64,000 nt of DNA from positions 8,077,432-8,141,431 of the forward strand of contig OX392540.1 of the NCBI GenBank assembly GCA_947623455.1. Direction: 5' to 3'. The DNA is from Mimachlamys varia. Its lineage: Eukaryota; Mollusca; Bivalvia; Pectinida; Pectinidae. The notes under the pieces are model-generated. The model saw only the letters and a list, made by a program, of their open reading frames with translations, was not told where the DNA came from and did no database searches. A program made the position numbers and the translations under genes. Shown here piece after piece: positions 33,301-41,033 of the stretch. Within the stretch, counting starts at the first letter, position 1, and the number at the start of each line of letters is the position of its first letter.

Positions 33301-35272
33301 ATTTTCGGTCTGATACGAGTACTTATTGTAAAATTTGGTAAGTTTCATTTTTATTTTTATTTCTAGTTTAGAGTATTTTTCTATAGACACTGATTGATTT
33401 TGTCATTTGAGATAAGGTTATTAAACAGATTGCAAAAGCATACAACCTTCAACTTTAAACTTTTATTTATTTTACTAATGTATCATGTGACCTTTCCTCT
33501 CAACCACACATCAAAACACCCAACCCTATGATACACGCACACACGACCTCGCGAATAAGCTTTTGTGAAAACCTATTTCAATTAATTGGTGACAAAGTAA
33601 CGCTATTTTGGTGCTTATTTTAGATTCAGTCATGTAAATCCTTTACAGAATATATTTCAATAACTTAATAATCGGTGGTGACATTGTATTTCTTGTTTAT
33701 TGCAGGACAAGCTCCCAGAAGAAATGCTGGTCGCCGAAAGGGCAGTACCCGTTCTTGGATTGCTCATTTGGTTATTTTCGCTATTATTATCATTTTCTGT
33801 ATTGCAGTTTGTGTGGTTGTCAATTTCGGTGAATGCAGCACATGTAAGTCAAGTCATTAATTTCAATTTTATGCTCAATTGATCAAGATGATTTGTTTGT
33901 TTTTGTTACTATACATCACAATCAAAATATTGAACAGCTTTTTCTTCTACGTTAATATACAGATATGTACGTGTCACATTCTTTTGAAAGGTTGTGTTGC
34001 ATAATTAATTCTTTTATAACAGCCTCAAATACTATTTCTATTTTTTTTTTGTTATTATTTTGAAATATTCTACGGTAAGCTTTTGTGAGATTAATTTGTT
34101 TAACTGAATAACTTTTGTTGTTATTCAAACAAGTGGTAAAGCTTTCAAAAAGCGCAATACCTATCAAATTGCATACATGTACCAGTTTGTTATTGATGCC
34201 GTCCTTTCCCTGTTATTTTATATTGTCAAATGCCACTTCAAAGCAAGTTAGTCTTTCTAGTCATACAGAATGACAATGGGTAAACTTCCCGAGCATGGAG
34301 TTGAAAATTGCGAATGGTGGGTCGATGGTTATTTATCTTTTGTCCTTCAACTTCAATACAGGATCGAATTGATACAACATTTTCACGTACAAATGTATTT
34401 GATATAAAAGTTTCCGTAAAACAACCTTATAATGCTGAATCGAAATTCTATGTATAGCCATGAAATGGCAATGCAGCCGTTTTAAACGTGATAGTCTATA
34501 GCAAAGCAAATATCTGCTAAGCGTTATGAATGTATGTGCTTGAAACAGAATTTGAGATAAACATTATATGTAAAAGATAGGAAATACGATATGAATACAA
34601 TGCTGTTATGATGATCCGTTTTTGCTACCAAGCTGGAGTCATTTTTGATTTGTTATAATACCAATATGACTTAATATGATACTTTTCCCATTTTCAGCTG
34701 ACCAAGACACATTCTCCATTTTCTGTGTTGTCATTGTGGCTTCTCTTACGTTTGAAACCTGGTTTCTCTGTCACGAAATAAGTAAGTGAAAATTCAACGA
34801 AATATGTAAGTGAAAATTCAACGAAATAAGTAAGTGAAAGTTTAACAAAATAAGTAATACTTGGTGAAAATTCAATATGTTTACACCATTGCGTATTAGA
34901 TACCAAGTTAAGTTTGCTTTCAATTGCTTCTTGAACCCATTGTTTATGTACATTAAAACATTTCATTGTAAATAATAATGATAACATTTCTTTTATATTA
35001 CAGACAGAAAACCTTCACGTAATAATGAACCTTAACGTTATAATGAATCTTCACGTAATAATGAACCTTCACGTAATAATGATGCACCTGAAACGATCGA
35101 AATGACTAGAAAATCAAAAGAAGACGATCAATCAAGTAACAGAGATCAGCTTCTTGAGAATCAACAAACATATGAAGACGGACAACGAAGTCAAGATTTA
35201 AATTCTCAGGAGGACCAGCCACTGCGAGACAACACACAGCCTAATGACGGCTACCAATCACCTGATGGCTAA
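15246..35272 (+). CDS. TNFR-like/Ig-domain receptor with three membrane segments (11 exons)
   Basis: Joining 15246-15359, 17230-17362, 23952-24098, 24885-25202, 26951-27232, 28798-29121, 30040-30060, 33248-33337, 33706-33843, 34698-34781 and 35004-35272 gives 1,920 nt (640 codons) with every intron GT-AG and all phases compatible. Order: signal peptide (about residues 1-34); a Cys-rich TNFR-like module (39-131, ten Cys); three Ig-like domains (about 132-237, 238-331, 332-435); a short juxtamembrane linker; hydrophobic segments at about 448-470, 493-516 and 528-545; and an acidic, Gln-rich tail. The basic loop QAPRRNAGRRKG between segments 1 and 2 suggests a cytoplasmic face, giving outside-in, in-out, out-in topology. 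A cell-surface recognition or adhesion role is inferred from the domains. Codons 280 (27,076-27,078) and 561 (35,033-35,035) are TAA, so this allele may be a pseudogene, may encode shorter products, or may contain sequence errors. I do not recognise a named orthologue. Confidence 0.8.
15650..15845 (+). mobile_element. Dispersed element family B, copy 1
   Basis: Contains the family B landmarks cgggtgtcatcaatgaag, gacgcttact, cacctggtctta, a tctagtttaatcgattttga block and gacgctttggtattctctga. Lies in receptor intron 1, about 600 bp from an inverted copy. Confidence 0.75.
16440..16800 (-). mobile_element. Dispersed element family B, copy 2 (minus)
   Basis: Reverse-complement of the family B consensus. 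Reading minus, it runs from ggattcgagagatgcag through a cgccatcttgatttcatcg block, acatggcgggtgttgtcg, a cttactcttccggaaaacct block and ends gacgctttggaattctttga. More complete at its 5' end than copy 1. Confidence 0.75.
17230..17362 (+). CDS. Receptor exon 2: first half of the TNFR-like Cys-rich module
   Basis: Acceptor tctatttcag and donor gag|gtaaga; starts in phase 0 and ends in phase 1. It encodes residues 39-82 plus one base, with Cys at 49, 74, 75 and 80 (the CCYPKSC cluster). The spacing continues naturally into the next exon. Confidence 0.8.
17363..18540. other. Intron 2 left part, unique-looking AT-rich DNA with a foldback
   Basis: No coding content. An imperfect inverted repeat runs from about 17,370 to 17,760: ttcaatggttt, a gaatttcgaaaatg block and ggcacttggtcccgatcagt on the left match actgatcgggacggagtgcc, a cattttcgaaattc block and accattgaa on the right. 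This is a probable foldback element. Confidence 0.6.
18540..23045. repeat. 16-bp E-box-rich satellite, about 280 copies
   Basis: Head-to-tail array of a 16-mer (consensus gtggatatgttcacgt) filling about 4.5 kb of receptor intron 2. The commonest junction reads ttcacgtgt, so most units contain the palindrome CACGTG. Variants are ttcgcgtg, ttaacgtg, ttcaagtg and ttcgggtg, with g/t/a after gtgt (gtgtGga, gtgtTga, gtgtAga). Short open frames such as MWICSRVDMF repeats arise because 48 bp is a common multiple of 16 and 3. They are not genes. Confidence 0.95.
23725..23915 (+). mobile_element. SINE/LINE-tail-like element with ATT tail
   Basis: Starts with a ggtggtataggacaagtagt segment, followed later by ctgtaaagcgctttagagtg, and ends in a (att)n tract. 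The 'aaagcgcttt ... (att)n' ending is typical of retroposon 3' ends. It lies just upstream of receptor exon 3. Confidence 0.55.
23952..24098 (+). CDS. Receptor exon 3: second half of the TNFR-like module
   Basis: Acceptor ttattttcag, donor acg|gtatga, phase 1 to phase 1. It encodes residues 83-131 with Cys at 88, 97, 100, 106, 123 and 127 (FCTKHKGTDMCVPCP and HCTDEC). The C..C..G and closing C...C spacing resembles TNFR cysteine-rich domains. The family assignment is by pattern only. Confidence 0.78.
24513..24690. mobile_element. MITE with TA-adjacent cagtcgaacttcg terminus
   Basis: Left end, after TA at 24,511-24,512, is cagtcgaacttcgttatt followed by ttatctcgaa. Near the right end, ttcgagataacgaagtt is the inverted match, but the last bases of the right terminus are missing. 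Several aattcgaa motifs are internal. Receptor intron 3. Confidence 0.65.
24885..25202 (+). CDS. Receptor exon 4: Ig-like domain 1 (non-canonical)
   Basis: Acceptor taaatttcag, donor ctg|gtgagt, phase 1-1, 106 codons. Ig signatures are a B-strand-like GDDITLQP, a core Trp in FIWRF and a terminal GTYQLCVVNN. The position where the B-strand Cys is expected is not Cys, so the usual intradomain disulphide cannot form. Several N-glycosylation sequons are present (INET, NVTN, NVTL). Confidence 0.82.
25555..26670. repeat. Degenerate internally repetitive block in receptor intron 4
   Basis: Contains many imperfect copies of motifs that read, on the minus strand, as ttctatctttagaagg and tatatttagatg. 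There is also an 18-bp tandem (tctctcaagtctcccgaa, about 25,835-25,895, 3-4 copies). The right end has a perfect 12-bp hairpin (ttaatatgtcac / gtgacatattaa, 26,632-26,668). Near 25,560 the minus strand carries AATAAA. No protein coding is evident; the origin is unknown. Confidence 0.5.
26951..27232 (+). CDS. Receptor exon 5: Ig-like domain 2, with in-frame TAA
   Basis: Acceptor gattttgcag, donor ata|gtgagt, phase 1-1, 94 codons. It is a classical I-set-like domain with both disulphide Cys (LACSISGNP and GYYTCKAEN) and an SSDTGYY signature. Codon 280 at 27,076-27,078 is TAA, between the C/C' region and the E strand, and the same frame continues intact afterwards. Truncation here would yield a secreted TNFR-like plus 1.5 Ig fragment. 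Confidence 0.78.
27280..27745 (+). repeat. Tandem repeat of about 119 bp, four copies
   Basis: Copies begin near 27,280, 27,392, 27,511 and 27,630 with the landmark agcgtgataattgtt. Each continues through a cagtaatatgctagtaaac block and tctcttgaagcaaa. Copies 2 and 3 are nearly identical and the outer ones have diverged. Receptor intron 5. Confidence 0.85.
27976..28299. mobile_element. Foldback/MITE-like element
   Basis: Long imperfect inverted repeats: left aaggacgtatcttcaacatg and right catatgttgg-type block ending gtatccgtgttcctt. Inner arms are nearly perfect (attaggagtgagcttttcta against tagaaaagctcactcc). No ORF of substance. Receptor intron 5. Confidence 0.7.
28798..29121 (+). CDS. 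Receptor exon 6: Ig-like domain 3
   Basis: Acceptor tgtttgtttcag, donor acg|gtaagt, phase 1-1, 108 codons. Signatures are a B-strand-like DEMSITLWVTT without Cys, FSCRNV a little later, and a KDEGLYICTATNKIG F/G-strand region. As in Ig1, the B-strand Cys is absent from its usual place. Here FSCRNV may pair with the YIC Cys instead. Several NxS/T sequons are present. Confidence 0.82.
29122..30039. other. Receptor intron 6, nothing distinct
   Basis: AT-rich intron sequence with a short cgcg-rich patch near 29,527-29,570. No repeats or exons recognised before the microexon acceptor at 30,039. Confidence 0.5.
30040..30060 (+). CDS. Receptor exon 7: 21-nt juxtamembrane microexon (candidate)
   Basis: A strong acceptor (tttgttgtttcag) and a strong donor (gtaagta) bracket exactly 21 nt. 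In the phase-1 frame imposed by its neighbours it encodes EAEKTNC plus one base, with no stop. It would add seven hydrophilic residues including a Cys between Ig3 and the first membrane segment. Its length is a multiple of three, so it could be included or skipped without a frameshift. RNA evidence is needed to confirm it. Confidence 0.55.
30180..31265. mobile_element. Bivalve-type dispersed repeat with internal ~138-bp units
   Basis: Starts around the ggtccgtcgtccatctgtc region, includes a poly-C run (about 30,498-30,514), then four diverged units marked by gacgatc(a/g)ca(a/c)a near 30,555, 30,697, 30,831 and 30,973, each with a ttgctggg-type block. It ends with ggctctctgggcctcttgtt. I recall such 'ctctgggcctcttgtt' tails as common in bivalve genomes. 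Class unknown; no transposase or RT ORF. Confidence 0.65.
31460..31860. mobile_element. Dispersed repeat-like segment
   Basis: Contains ttcgctatccagcgtagcag, ggtcaaaggtcaccattgac and a gtgtacaagatatctcttga block, which I recognise as recurrent motifs of lophotrochozoan dispersed repeats. Ends are not defined within this window because no second copy was found. Confidence 0.4.
31960..32050 (-). mobile_element. tRNA-like SINE head fragment
   Basis: Read on the minus strand, a B-box-like ggttcgaattggg follows an A-box-like segment about 50 nt upstream. The stem structure is not a complete tRNA cloverleaf, so a SINE-derived fragment is more likely than a functional tRNA gene. Confidence 0.45.
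32141..33225. repeat. 40-bp minisatellite, about 27 copies
   Basis: Regular 40-mer (marked by ggggatggagtatatctttg followed by tgagcccctgct) with a small set of variants (gagctcctgct, ttaatttttg, one-base insertion gggag). It ends about 20 bp before the acceptor of the next receptor exon, so the branch point must lie in or right beside the array. Short ORFs on both strands are by-products. Confidence 0.95.
33248..33337 (+). CDS. Receptor exon 8: first membrane segment
   Basis: Acceptor ttgattttag, donor ttg|gtaagt, phase 1-1, 30 codons. Almost wholly hydrophobic: WLSLSVLVFTVIAVAGAIFG followed by LIRVLIVKFG. The following basic exon indicates that its C-terminal side faces the cytoplasm. Confidence 0.8.
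33706..33843 (+). CDS. Receptor exon 9: basic loop and second membrane segment
   Basis: Acceptor tttattgcag, donor cat|gtaagt, phase 1-1, 46 codons. Begins with a strongly basic stretch (QAPRRNAGRRKGSTR), then a hydrophobic run (HLVIFAIIIIFCIAVCVVV) and a short NFGECSTC end with two Cys. Positive charges before the segment support an in-to-out pass. Confidence 0.78.
33844..34697. other. Receptor intron 9, nothing distinct
   Basis: AT-rich intron; no repeats, RNA genes or further exons recognised. Confidence 0.5.
34698..34781 (+). CDS. Receptor exon 10: third membrane segment
   Basis: Acceptor cccattttcag, donor taa|gtaagt, phase 1-1, 28 codons. It encodes a hydrophobic stretch (FSIFCVVIVASLTFETWFLC) after an acidic SDQD. 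It would return the chain to the cytoplasm. The segment is shorter and less uniform than the first two, so a hairpin or re-entrant arrangement is possible. Confidence 0.72.
   Translation: MTKTHSPFSVLSLWLLLRLKPGFSVTK
34782..34865 (+). repeat. 24-bp repeat that triplicates the exon 10 splice donor
   Basis: About 3.5 copies of a unit beginning gtaagtgaaaattcaacg. The real donor gtaagt is the start of the first copy, so near-identical donors recur 24 and 48 bp downstream. Read through, the frame meets TGA within three codons, so use of the later donors would truncate the protein before the tail. Confidence 0.75.
35004..35035 (+). CDS. Receptor exon 11: start of cytoplasmic tail, ending at TAA
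   Basis: Acceptor tttatattacag, phase 1. The conceptual frame gives NRKPSRNNEP and then TAA at 35,033-35,035. The stop lies in an 18-bp tandem repeat (about 35,012-35,083) whose other copies read tcacgt where this copy reads taacgt. One C-to-A change accounts for it. Confidence 0.65.
35036..35272 (+). pseudogene. Continuation of the tail frame after the TAA (78 open codons)
   Basis: The same frame stays open from 35,036 to a TAA at 35,270-35,272. It encodes two more NNEPSR-type repeats, then a hydrophilic Asp/Glu/Gln-rich tail with IEMTRKSKEDD, QTYEDGQ and DGYQSPDG. The composition is that of a cytoplasmic tail, with potential phosphorylation sites at YED and YQSP. An open frame of this length and composition suggests the 35,033 stop is recent, an error, or read through. 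Confidence 0.55.
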
Positions 35273-35760
35273 CAACCATGTCACCAACCACCACGTGTTA
35301 ACAGAAAATTTTCTAATAATTCAATAATCGGTGGTGACATTGTATTTCAAACCACTACGTGGTATTCAACAGCCACAAGGTGCCCAACAAATATGTGATA
35401 ATTAACAGCCAGGTAGTTAACAACATCCACGTGACGACCAGCAACTACATTATGGTCAATATCAATCACGTACTGGTTGTTTTTGTCTTATGTTAATAAG
35501 CTGTTATAAAGGTCATGCGGTTTTCCGAGACCCCCTTTCCTTGCTTGTAACAATAAGTACAAATATACAAAGCCAACGTTTTATTCAAATGACTTTTACG
35601 CGAGAAAACGATCACTCTAGCGTTAATTTCACACGAATTTCACGTGAATTGTATGGCAATTTCACATGAATTTGTTTTTCACGTTTTATTTATGTGAAAT
35701 TGCATGAAACATTATGCATGTTAAAATGAAATAAATTATAAACTTCTATGAATTTCAGAT
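35273..35760 (+). other. 3' UTR of the receptor gene with candidate poly(A) signal
   Basis: An AATAAA hexamer at about 35,730-35,735 is a plausible cleavage signal. At 35,323-35,348 a 26-bp stretch (starting aataatcggtggtgaca) is identical to 33,667-33,692, just upstream of exon 9, so an intron end has been copied into the 3' region. Confidence 0.45.
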
Positions 35761-37236
35761 GAAATTAATGCGAAAACCATATAAATAATAAAGCTTTAGA
35801 AAAAATAACTAGACTAAAAATCATATCCATTCACATGAAATTCACGTAAAGACATATGCCTATGTATACTATTGTAATGTTTTATAACAAAATACAAAGT
35901 TGCCAGTAACGTTAACATTCTGATGTCCGAATTAACTTAAACTTGATTGATTAAATTAATTGTTCTGTACTTAAGTTAACCTGTCAATCAGGAACTTTGT
36001 TAATTTTTTTTATTTTAATAAATAATTTGCATTAAGTTGTATACAGTTCAAAAAGTGTGTTGATGATCGGCTTTAGTATATTATCACAGTTTGGTATTAA
36101 AGCATTTGGATATTTCAGAAAAAAAATATGATTACAACGCATCAAGTTAAAATGAGATATTAGAAACATTGTGCAACATTGTATAGTTGCAATATCAAAA
36201 AAAAAACTATGATATTTCAGAAACAAGATATTTCAGAAACAATGTATTATAATGATAATGTATAAAGTTGTGACAGGTGAATGAGACAATGTAGCGACTA
36301 GACCAGGATTCGGGCCCGGTAACCTCCGATATCTAGACACTCTACTTATTCAGCTGTCTGTTGTCGACCATCGATGTTGTCTAGTTCCGCTTACAACCAT
36401 TGATGCAAGATGTTGACACGTTTTTCACTTAAACTTTTACAATGTTTTTGTCACAAAATGTCAGGAAATGCAGCACTGCCCATCGTGCAATACATGTTTT
36501 TTTTACATTAAATTTCAATGTTTTTTTAGGTTTAATTCTCAATTGTTTTCAAATAATTTCCATGATAATATTTATCTTATATCGAGCATATATGTCTTTA
36601 TCTGTAATATAACATGTTGTTATCTTACATTACCCACTGTTCTTCTGTCTGCATGGAAATGATAAATGATTATTCGATATAACCTACTGAGTGTGTTGAA
36701 GCGACGTAATGTTAATAATATTGCTAGCTAAAAAGACAGGGAATATTATTTTCAGTATTATCAGAATTAAAAATATCTTGAATTAAATTGTGATATTCTA
36801 ATCATGTTGCTTCGAATTAGAATGCATAAATTATATTGAGGTGAACTATAGTTACGTTTTATAGGTGAATTATATTTTAAAATTTACTTACAATTAATTG
36901 TGCCAAACTCTGTGATGTACTTTTACACAGGATGATATTCTGAAACAGATAGTTATCAGAGTTTCAATTTATTTTTTTAGAGATATTGACTGTTTTAACT
37001 TAAATTGTGTCATTGCTGTTTTTTGACTTTGCAAACAAATACAGTTTAGCCTAAGCATGACTTGCTTGGCAGAGTTAAAACTGAGAAAGTCGTGCATGAT
37101 AGTTGTGTAGGACAGCACACTAGATCTTTGTTTTATTATCAATACTCAGGTACACATAACATTACAATAGTAATGCGACAGTTAATTAAACTAAACCTAG
37201 TTTAAAATCTGTGTATATAGGTCAGTCAAACAAGGC
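35761..37236. other. Intergenic AT-rich DNA, small tRNA-like fragment
   Basis: No gene recognised. At about 36,283-36,360 the minus strand reads like a tRNA-derived SINE fragment (gtagagtgtctagatatcgg, then a gggcccgaatcc B-box-like block). The rest is AT-rich without obvious structure. Confidence 0.4.
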
Positions 37237-37690
37237 TTTAAAGGCCAAGTATACGTAACTTTCGGCAAAACTTGAAACGAAAACCAAGCCTAATAACTTT
37301 TTATATTTATAGATTTAGTTAAGATTAACTGATATCAGCAATATCCAAGATGAATTTTTACGCGGTTACCGGTACAGCAGCATTTGAAACACGGTATTTG
37401 TAAACACGCGTCCATTTTAAACCGCCTTCTAACTTCAGTTTGTTGTTGAAGTGGGCCACACCTGAGTTATTTCAAAGTCTTTAGATTTTTCTGTCAAGAG
37501 TTTCTTTTAAGATACCGCCAAGGTTTACTTTGTTTTAGGCATATTTTTGCATGGTTATCAACTGGATTTTTTACAGAATTTTTCAGAATCCCGCAAAATT
37601 CCCTGAAGTTACGCTTTAGCAGAAATTGTACATTGAACACATGGCATTACAATTAAATTCCCTGAAGTTACGTATAGTGGGCCTTTAACG
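37237..37690 (-). mobile_element. Dispersed element family C, copy 1
   Basis: Left terminus tttaaaggccaagtatacgt; right terminus a gttacgtatagtgggccttt-type inverted match. The interior includes gtttgttgttgaagtgggcc and tttgcatggttatcaactgg. Orientation is opposite to the copies at 49,639 and 58,195 (those are called +). No ORF; a MITE-like element. Confidence 0.8.
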
Positions 37691-38218
37691 CTTTAGCAGA
37701 AATTGTACATTGAACACATGGCATTACAATTAAATTCCCTGAAGTTACGTATAGTGGGCCTTTAACGCTTTAGCAGAAATTGAACATTGGACACATGGCA
37801 TTACAATTAAATTCCCTGAAGTTACGTATAGTGGGCCTTTAACGCTTTAGCAGAAATTGTACATTGAACACATGGCATTACAATTAAATTCCCTGAAGTT
37901 ACGTATAGTGGGCCTTTAACGCTTTAGCAGAAATTGTACATTGAACACATGGCATTACAATTAAATTCCCTGAAGTTACGTATAGTGGGCCTTTAACGCT
38001 TTAGCAGAAATTGTACATTGAACACATGGCATTACAATTAAATTCCCTGAAGTTACGTATAGTGGGCCTTTAACGCTTTAGCAGAAATTGTACATTGAAC
38101 ACATGGCATTACAATTAAACGCTTTAACGCTTTAGCAGAAATTGTACATTGAACACATGGCATTACAATTAAATTCCCTGAAGTTACGTATAGTGGGCCT
38201 TTAACGCTTTAGCAGAAA
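37612..38218. repeat. 77-bp tandem array grown from the end of element C
   Basis: About eight near-identical 77-bp units starting at 37,612, 37,689, 37,766, 37,843, 37,920, 37,997 and 38,074, then an internally truncated one and a last copy. Each unit carries the element C terminus (ccctgaagttacgtatagtg then ggcctttaa) joined to cgctttagcagaaatt. Very low divergence implies recent expansion. Confidence 0.93.
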
Positions 38219-40570
38219 AAATTAATTGAGCACATGGCATTGCGAAATCGTTATATGTGTTTGTTTGCATCTTTTTGTAAAACTATTTAACAATCGATTG
38301 ATTACTCAATATATCTATACGTTTGACAGAGAGTGAATGCTACCAGCTTACAACACTGGTTTAGAATGAGATATGTTGATGAAGAGCATCGTGCAGTGTA
38401 AATATTTCATTACATTATCATTACTGTTTATTTCCAACTGTTCTTTGTTATCAATATAGTGCTCAATTTTTTTCTCTAAATAGTTATCAAGACATAGCTA
38501 ATCTGCAGCCAAAGCGTAAGATTTGTACCTGATTTCCTAATCGCATGATTCGTTAGGGACGTCTTAATTCTGTATCTTATTATTTTATTTTCTTGTTTTC
38601 AACTTTCTACGGCCACTTTTTTACGGTCTTATGCCTGCCTCAACACTATCGCACTTTTCGCTCTTAGTTGAGTGTTCGTCCCCGTGATGAACGCTTCGGG
38701 TTGTGTCCCCTTCCGAGTCCACAACACTAAAATCTCCAAAAGGGGTAGTCACTTCTCCCCACTTGACGCTCAGCATTATAGGATTGCAACGCCTGGTTCA
38801 CCTCCTATAACTATAATCTGACAGGGTGAGGTGTACAGCCGGGCGCTTGTGGCAGTATCATGTGGTGTAGTAGCACTTTTAATATAACATGTTTCGGACT
38901 TTGAAAGAAATTTTACACGAACATACCACTGCCACATACATACACAAGCATATATTTTGCATAGGACGTCAAACAAAATAAAAGCAAAGCAGACTCGATT
39001 TGTGAGAAGTCGGATAGTGTCAGTACTAGTTATTTAATAATTTGTTTGGATTTTCTGTATGGAATTAAAATATTGTTTTTGTTTCTAGTTTAAAACGCGT
39101 ATATTTATTGCCCTTACTTAGACCAAAGATAATAATTTCATCTTTCAAACATGAATAAAAAATAAAAAATATTGAACATTATGTAACTATGCTACTGTTG
39201 GTTTTTTTCAAGGGAATAAAAAAAATATTATATCAAGGTGTTTGTATTTATTTGTGTTTGTGTTATGTATTTTGTGTTGCCTGTACAAGCTCATTCTGGC
39301 CAGAACCCTGTATAAATTGTGTAATACGAGCGCAGCTCTCGGGCGACCATGGCGAAGCTCTTGGTAACACATTCGTGCGTAAACAGAATCGTCTCCCTTC
39401 GCTCCCTTTTCTTTTTTTTTATTCAAACTCCTAAGCGGGGGTTTTAATTTGTAAACACTTTGTGCACTCCCGGTGCTTCCCCATGTGTGAAAGCCTTCTG
39501 AGAAATAAAGGCCGCTAGCGGTCTACAAAATATAATAGCTCACTTCAAGGTTTTCATATTTAGTACATTATACAAGTGAAATGTCATGAATTCTCCGTTT
39601 AATGAAAACATCTTGAATGCAGTGGAGATGTACAAACTATTATAACTGTGCTGTTCTAGCCTGACTGCAGAAACCTGTTCAAAATGGCGCTTTCTGTAGG
39701 TTGTCAAGCGTGCACGTTACTAAAACATGGCGTCACAAATTACGCTACAAACTCCCGCGCTTTTCTGATTAAAGCATGTTGATGAGTTTTTACTTGACGT
39801 GATGTAAACAAACCACGGGCTTATATAGCAAAATCTATATCCGTGAACAAATTTATAAACAAATTAAAAACAAATATCATTGATTTAATCCTTAATACGA
39901 TATAAATGTGGCAGATTTTAATTGTAGATATTTCTAGATACATTTTTAAGTTTGAGCTGGGGGGAATGTATTGCGTTTGACGGGGAACCTATAGATCGAG
40001 AGTGCGATCCCCTGTGGCTTCGAAATGAATGTACAATCATAACAAAAACAAGTTGTATCAGTCTTTTTAATATATTAATTCGTTTCCAATAGTTGATAAC
40101 TTATCTAATATTAAACAGAGAAAATGGCATATGGTGGAAGGTATTTAACTGAGAGGATTGTGTGGAGTATGGATGAGATTGGGATGGGGTATGGAAGAGT
40201 GTTGGAGGGGAGGCGGTTGGTGTGGATGGGTTGGGATGGGTTAATGGATGAGGAAGATGTAGGATTGATTTAGGATTGCCCGTGCCAATGACAATAGAAA
40301 ATATTTGGCAAAGAATAAATTAAGAATGAGTGAAAAAAATCCTTAGTTAAACCGTTTGGAGTAAATGCTATAATACTGTACGCATTAGAATATTGTAATA
40401 TTTTCATCATCGGAAGCTCTTCCTTCCCGAAAAGAACGAGATTGGTTGTTAATGGGTGGTGTAATTAAGCATTGATAGGAATTTTTAACTGAATCAATGT
40501 GAGCAGTGCTTCTTGAAATGCGTCCAATGTAAAATATACCATGGTCATTTATGCTGTACATATGTATATA
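38219..40570. other. Intergenic; SINE-like piece and G-rich tract, no gene
   Basis: About 38,630-38,900 looks like a retroposon fragment (gggcgcttgtggcagtatca and a cacctcctataactataatc block), with low certainty. About 40,135-40,260 is a strongly G-rich, pyrimidine-poor strand with many ggga/gggg/ggtt runs. No coding regions are supported. Confidence 0.45.
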
Positions 40571-40572
40571 AA

Positions 40573-41033
40573 AACAATCCAGGGAATACCAAAGCGTCAA
40601 CAAAACCATAATCCAAACCTACAAATCGTTATTAAATGACCAATATAGCATATATGTAATGGGCAAGTCTATGGGCAAGTTTTATGGTCCCCATCTTGAT
40701 CTCATCGAGAATTAAATATTCTGTATCTTTGTGTGATATGAAGATGGACGTTTTCGAGTTTGTTTGTTAGTGTTTTCTTGTTGTGATGACAATGATGAAT
40801 CAGTTCTCATTTTAAGGGATTGATGCTTAATTGGATGTGACAAAGATTAACATGGCGGGTGTCGTCGATAAAGCAGAAGACACTTACTCTTCCGGAATAC
40901 ATGTGTACCTGGTCCTATTCTCTTGTGCTTTTACGAGAATCTCCATGTAAATTTTTCCTTTGTTCCTATTTTGCCCCTAGTTTAATCGATTCTGAGTTCG
41001 GATTATGGTTTTTTGACGCTTTGGTATTTTCTG
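40573..41033 (+). mobile_element. Dispersed element family B, copy 3 (both termini)
   Basis: The most complete copy. It starts with ggaataccaaagcgtcaaca and ends with the inverted counterpart gacgctttggtattttctga, so family B has terminal inverted repeats of about 30 bp. The interior includes atgggcaagttttatggtcc, a gaagatggacg block, acatggcgggtgtcgtcgat and a cctagtttaatcgatt block. Confidence 0.8.

Noticed and set aside
35004..35100. Alternative acceptor four bases downstream to avoid the TAA in the tail
   Set aside because: It gives a different frame (NLHVIMNLNVIM...) that ends after about 30 residues. The composition is unlike a cytoplasmic tail, whereas the original frame is open and hydrophilic for 78 codons after the stop.
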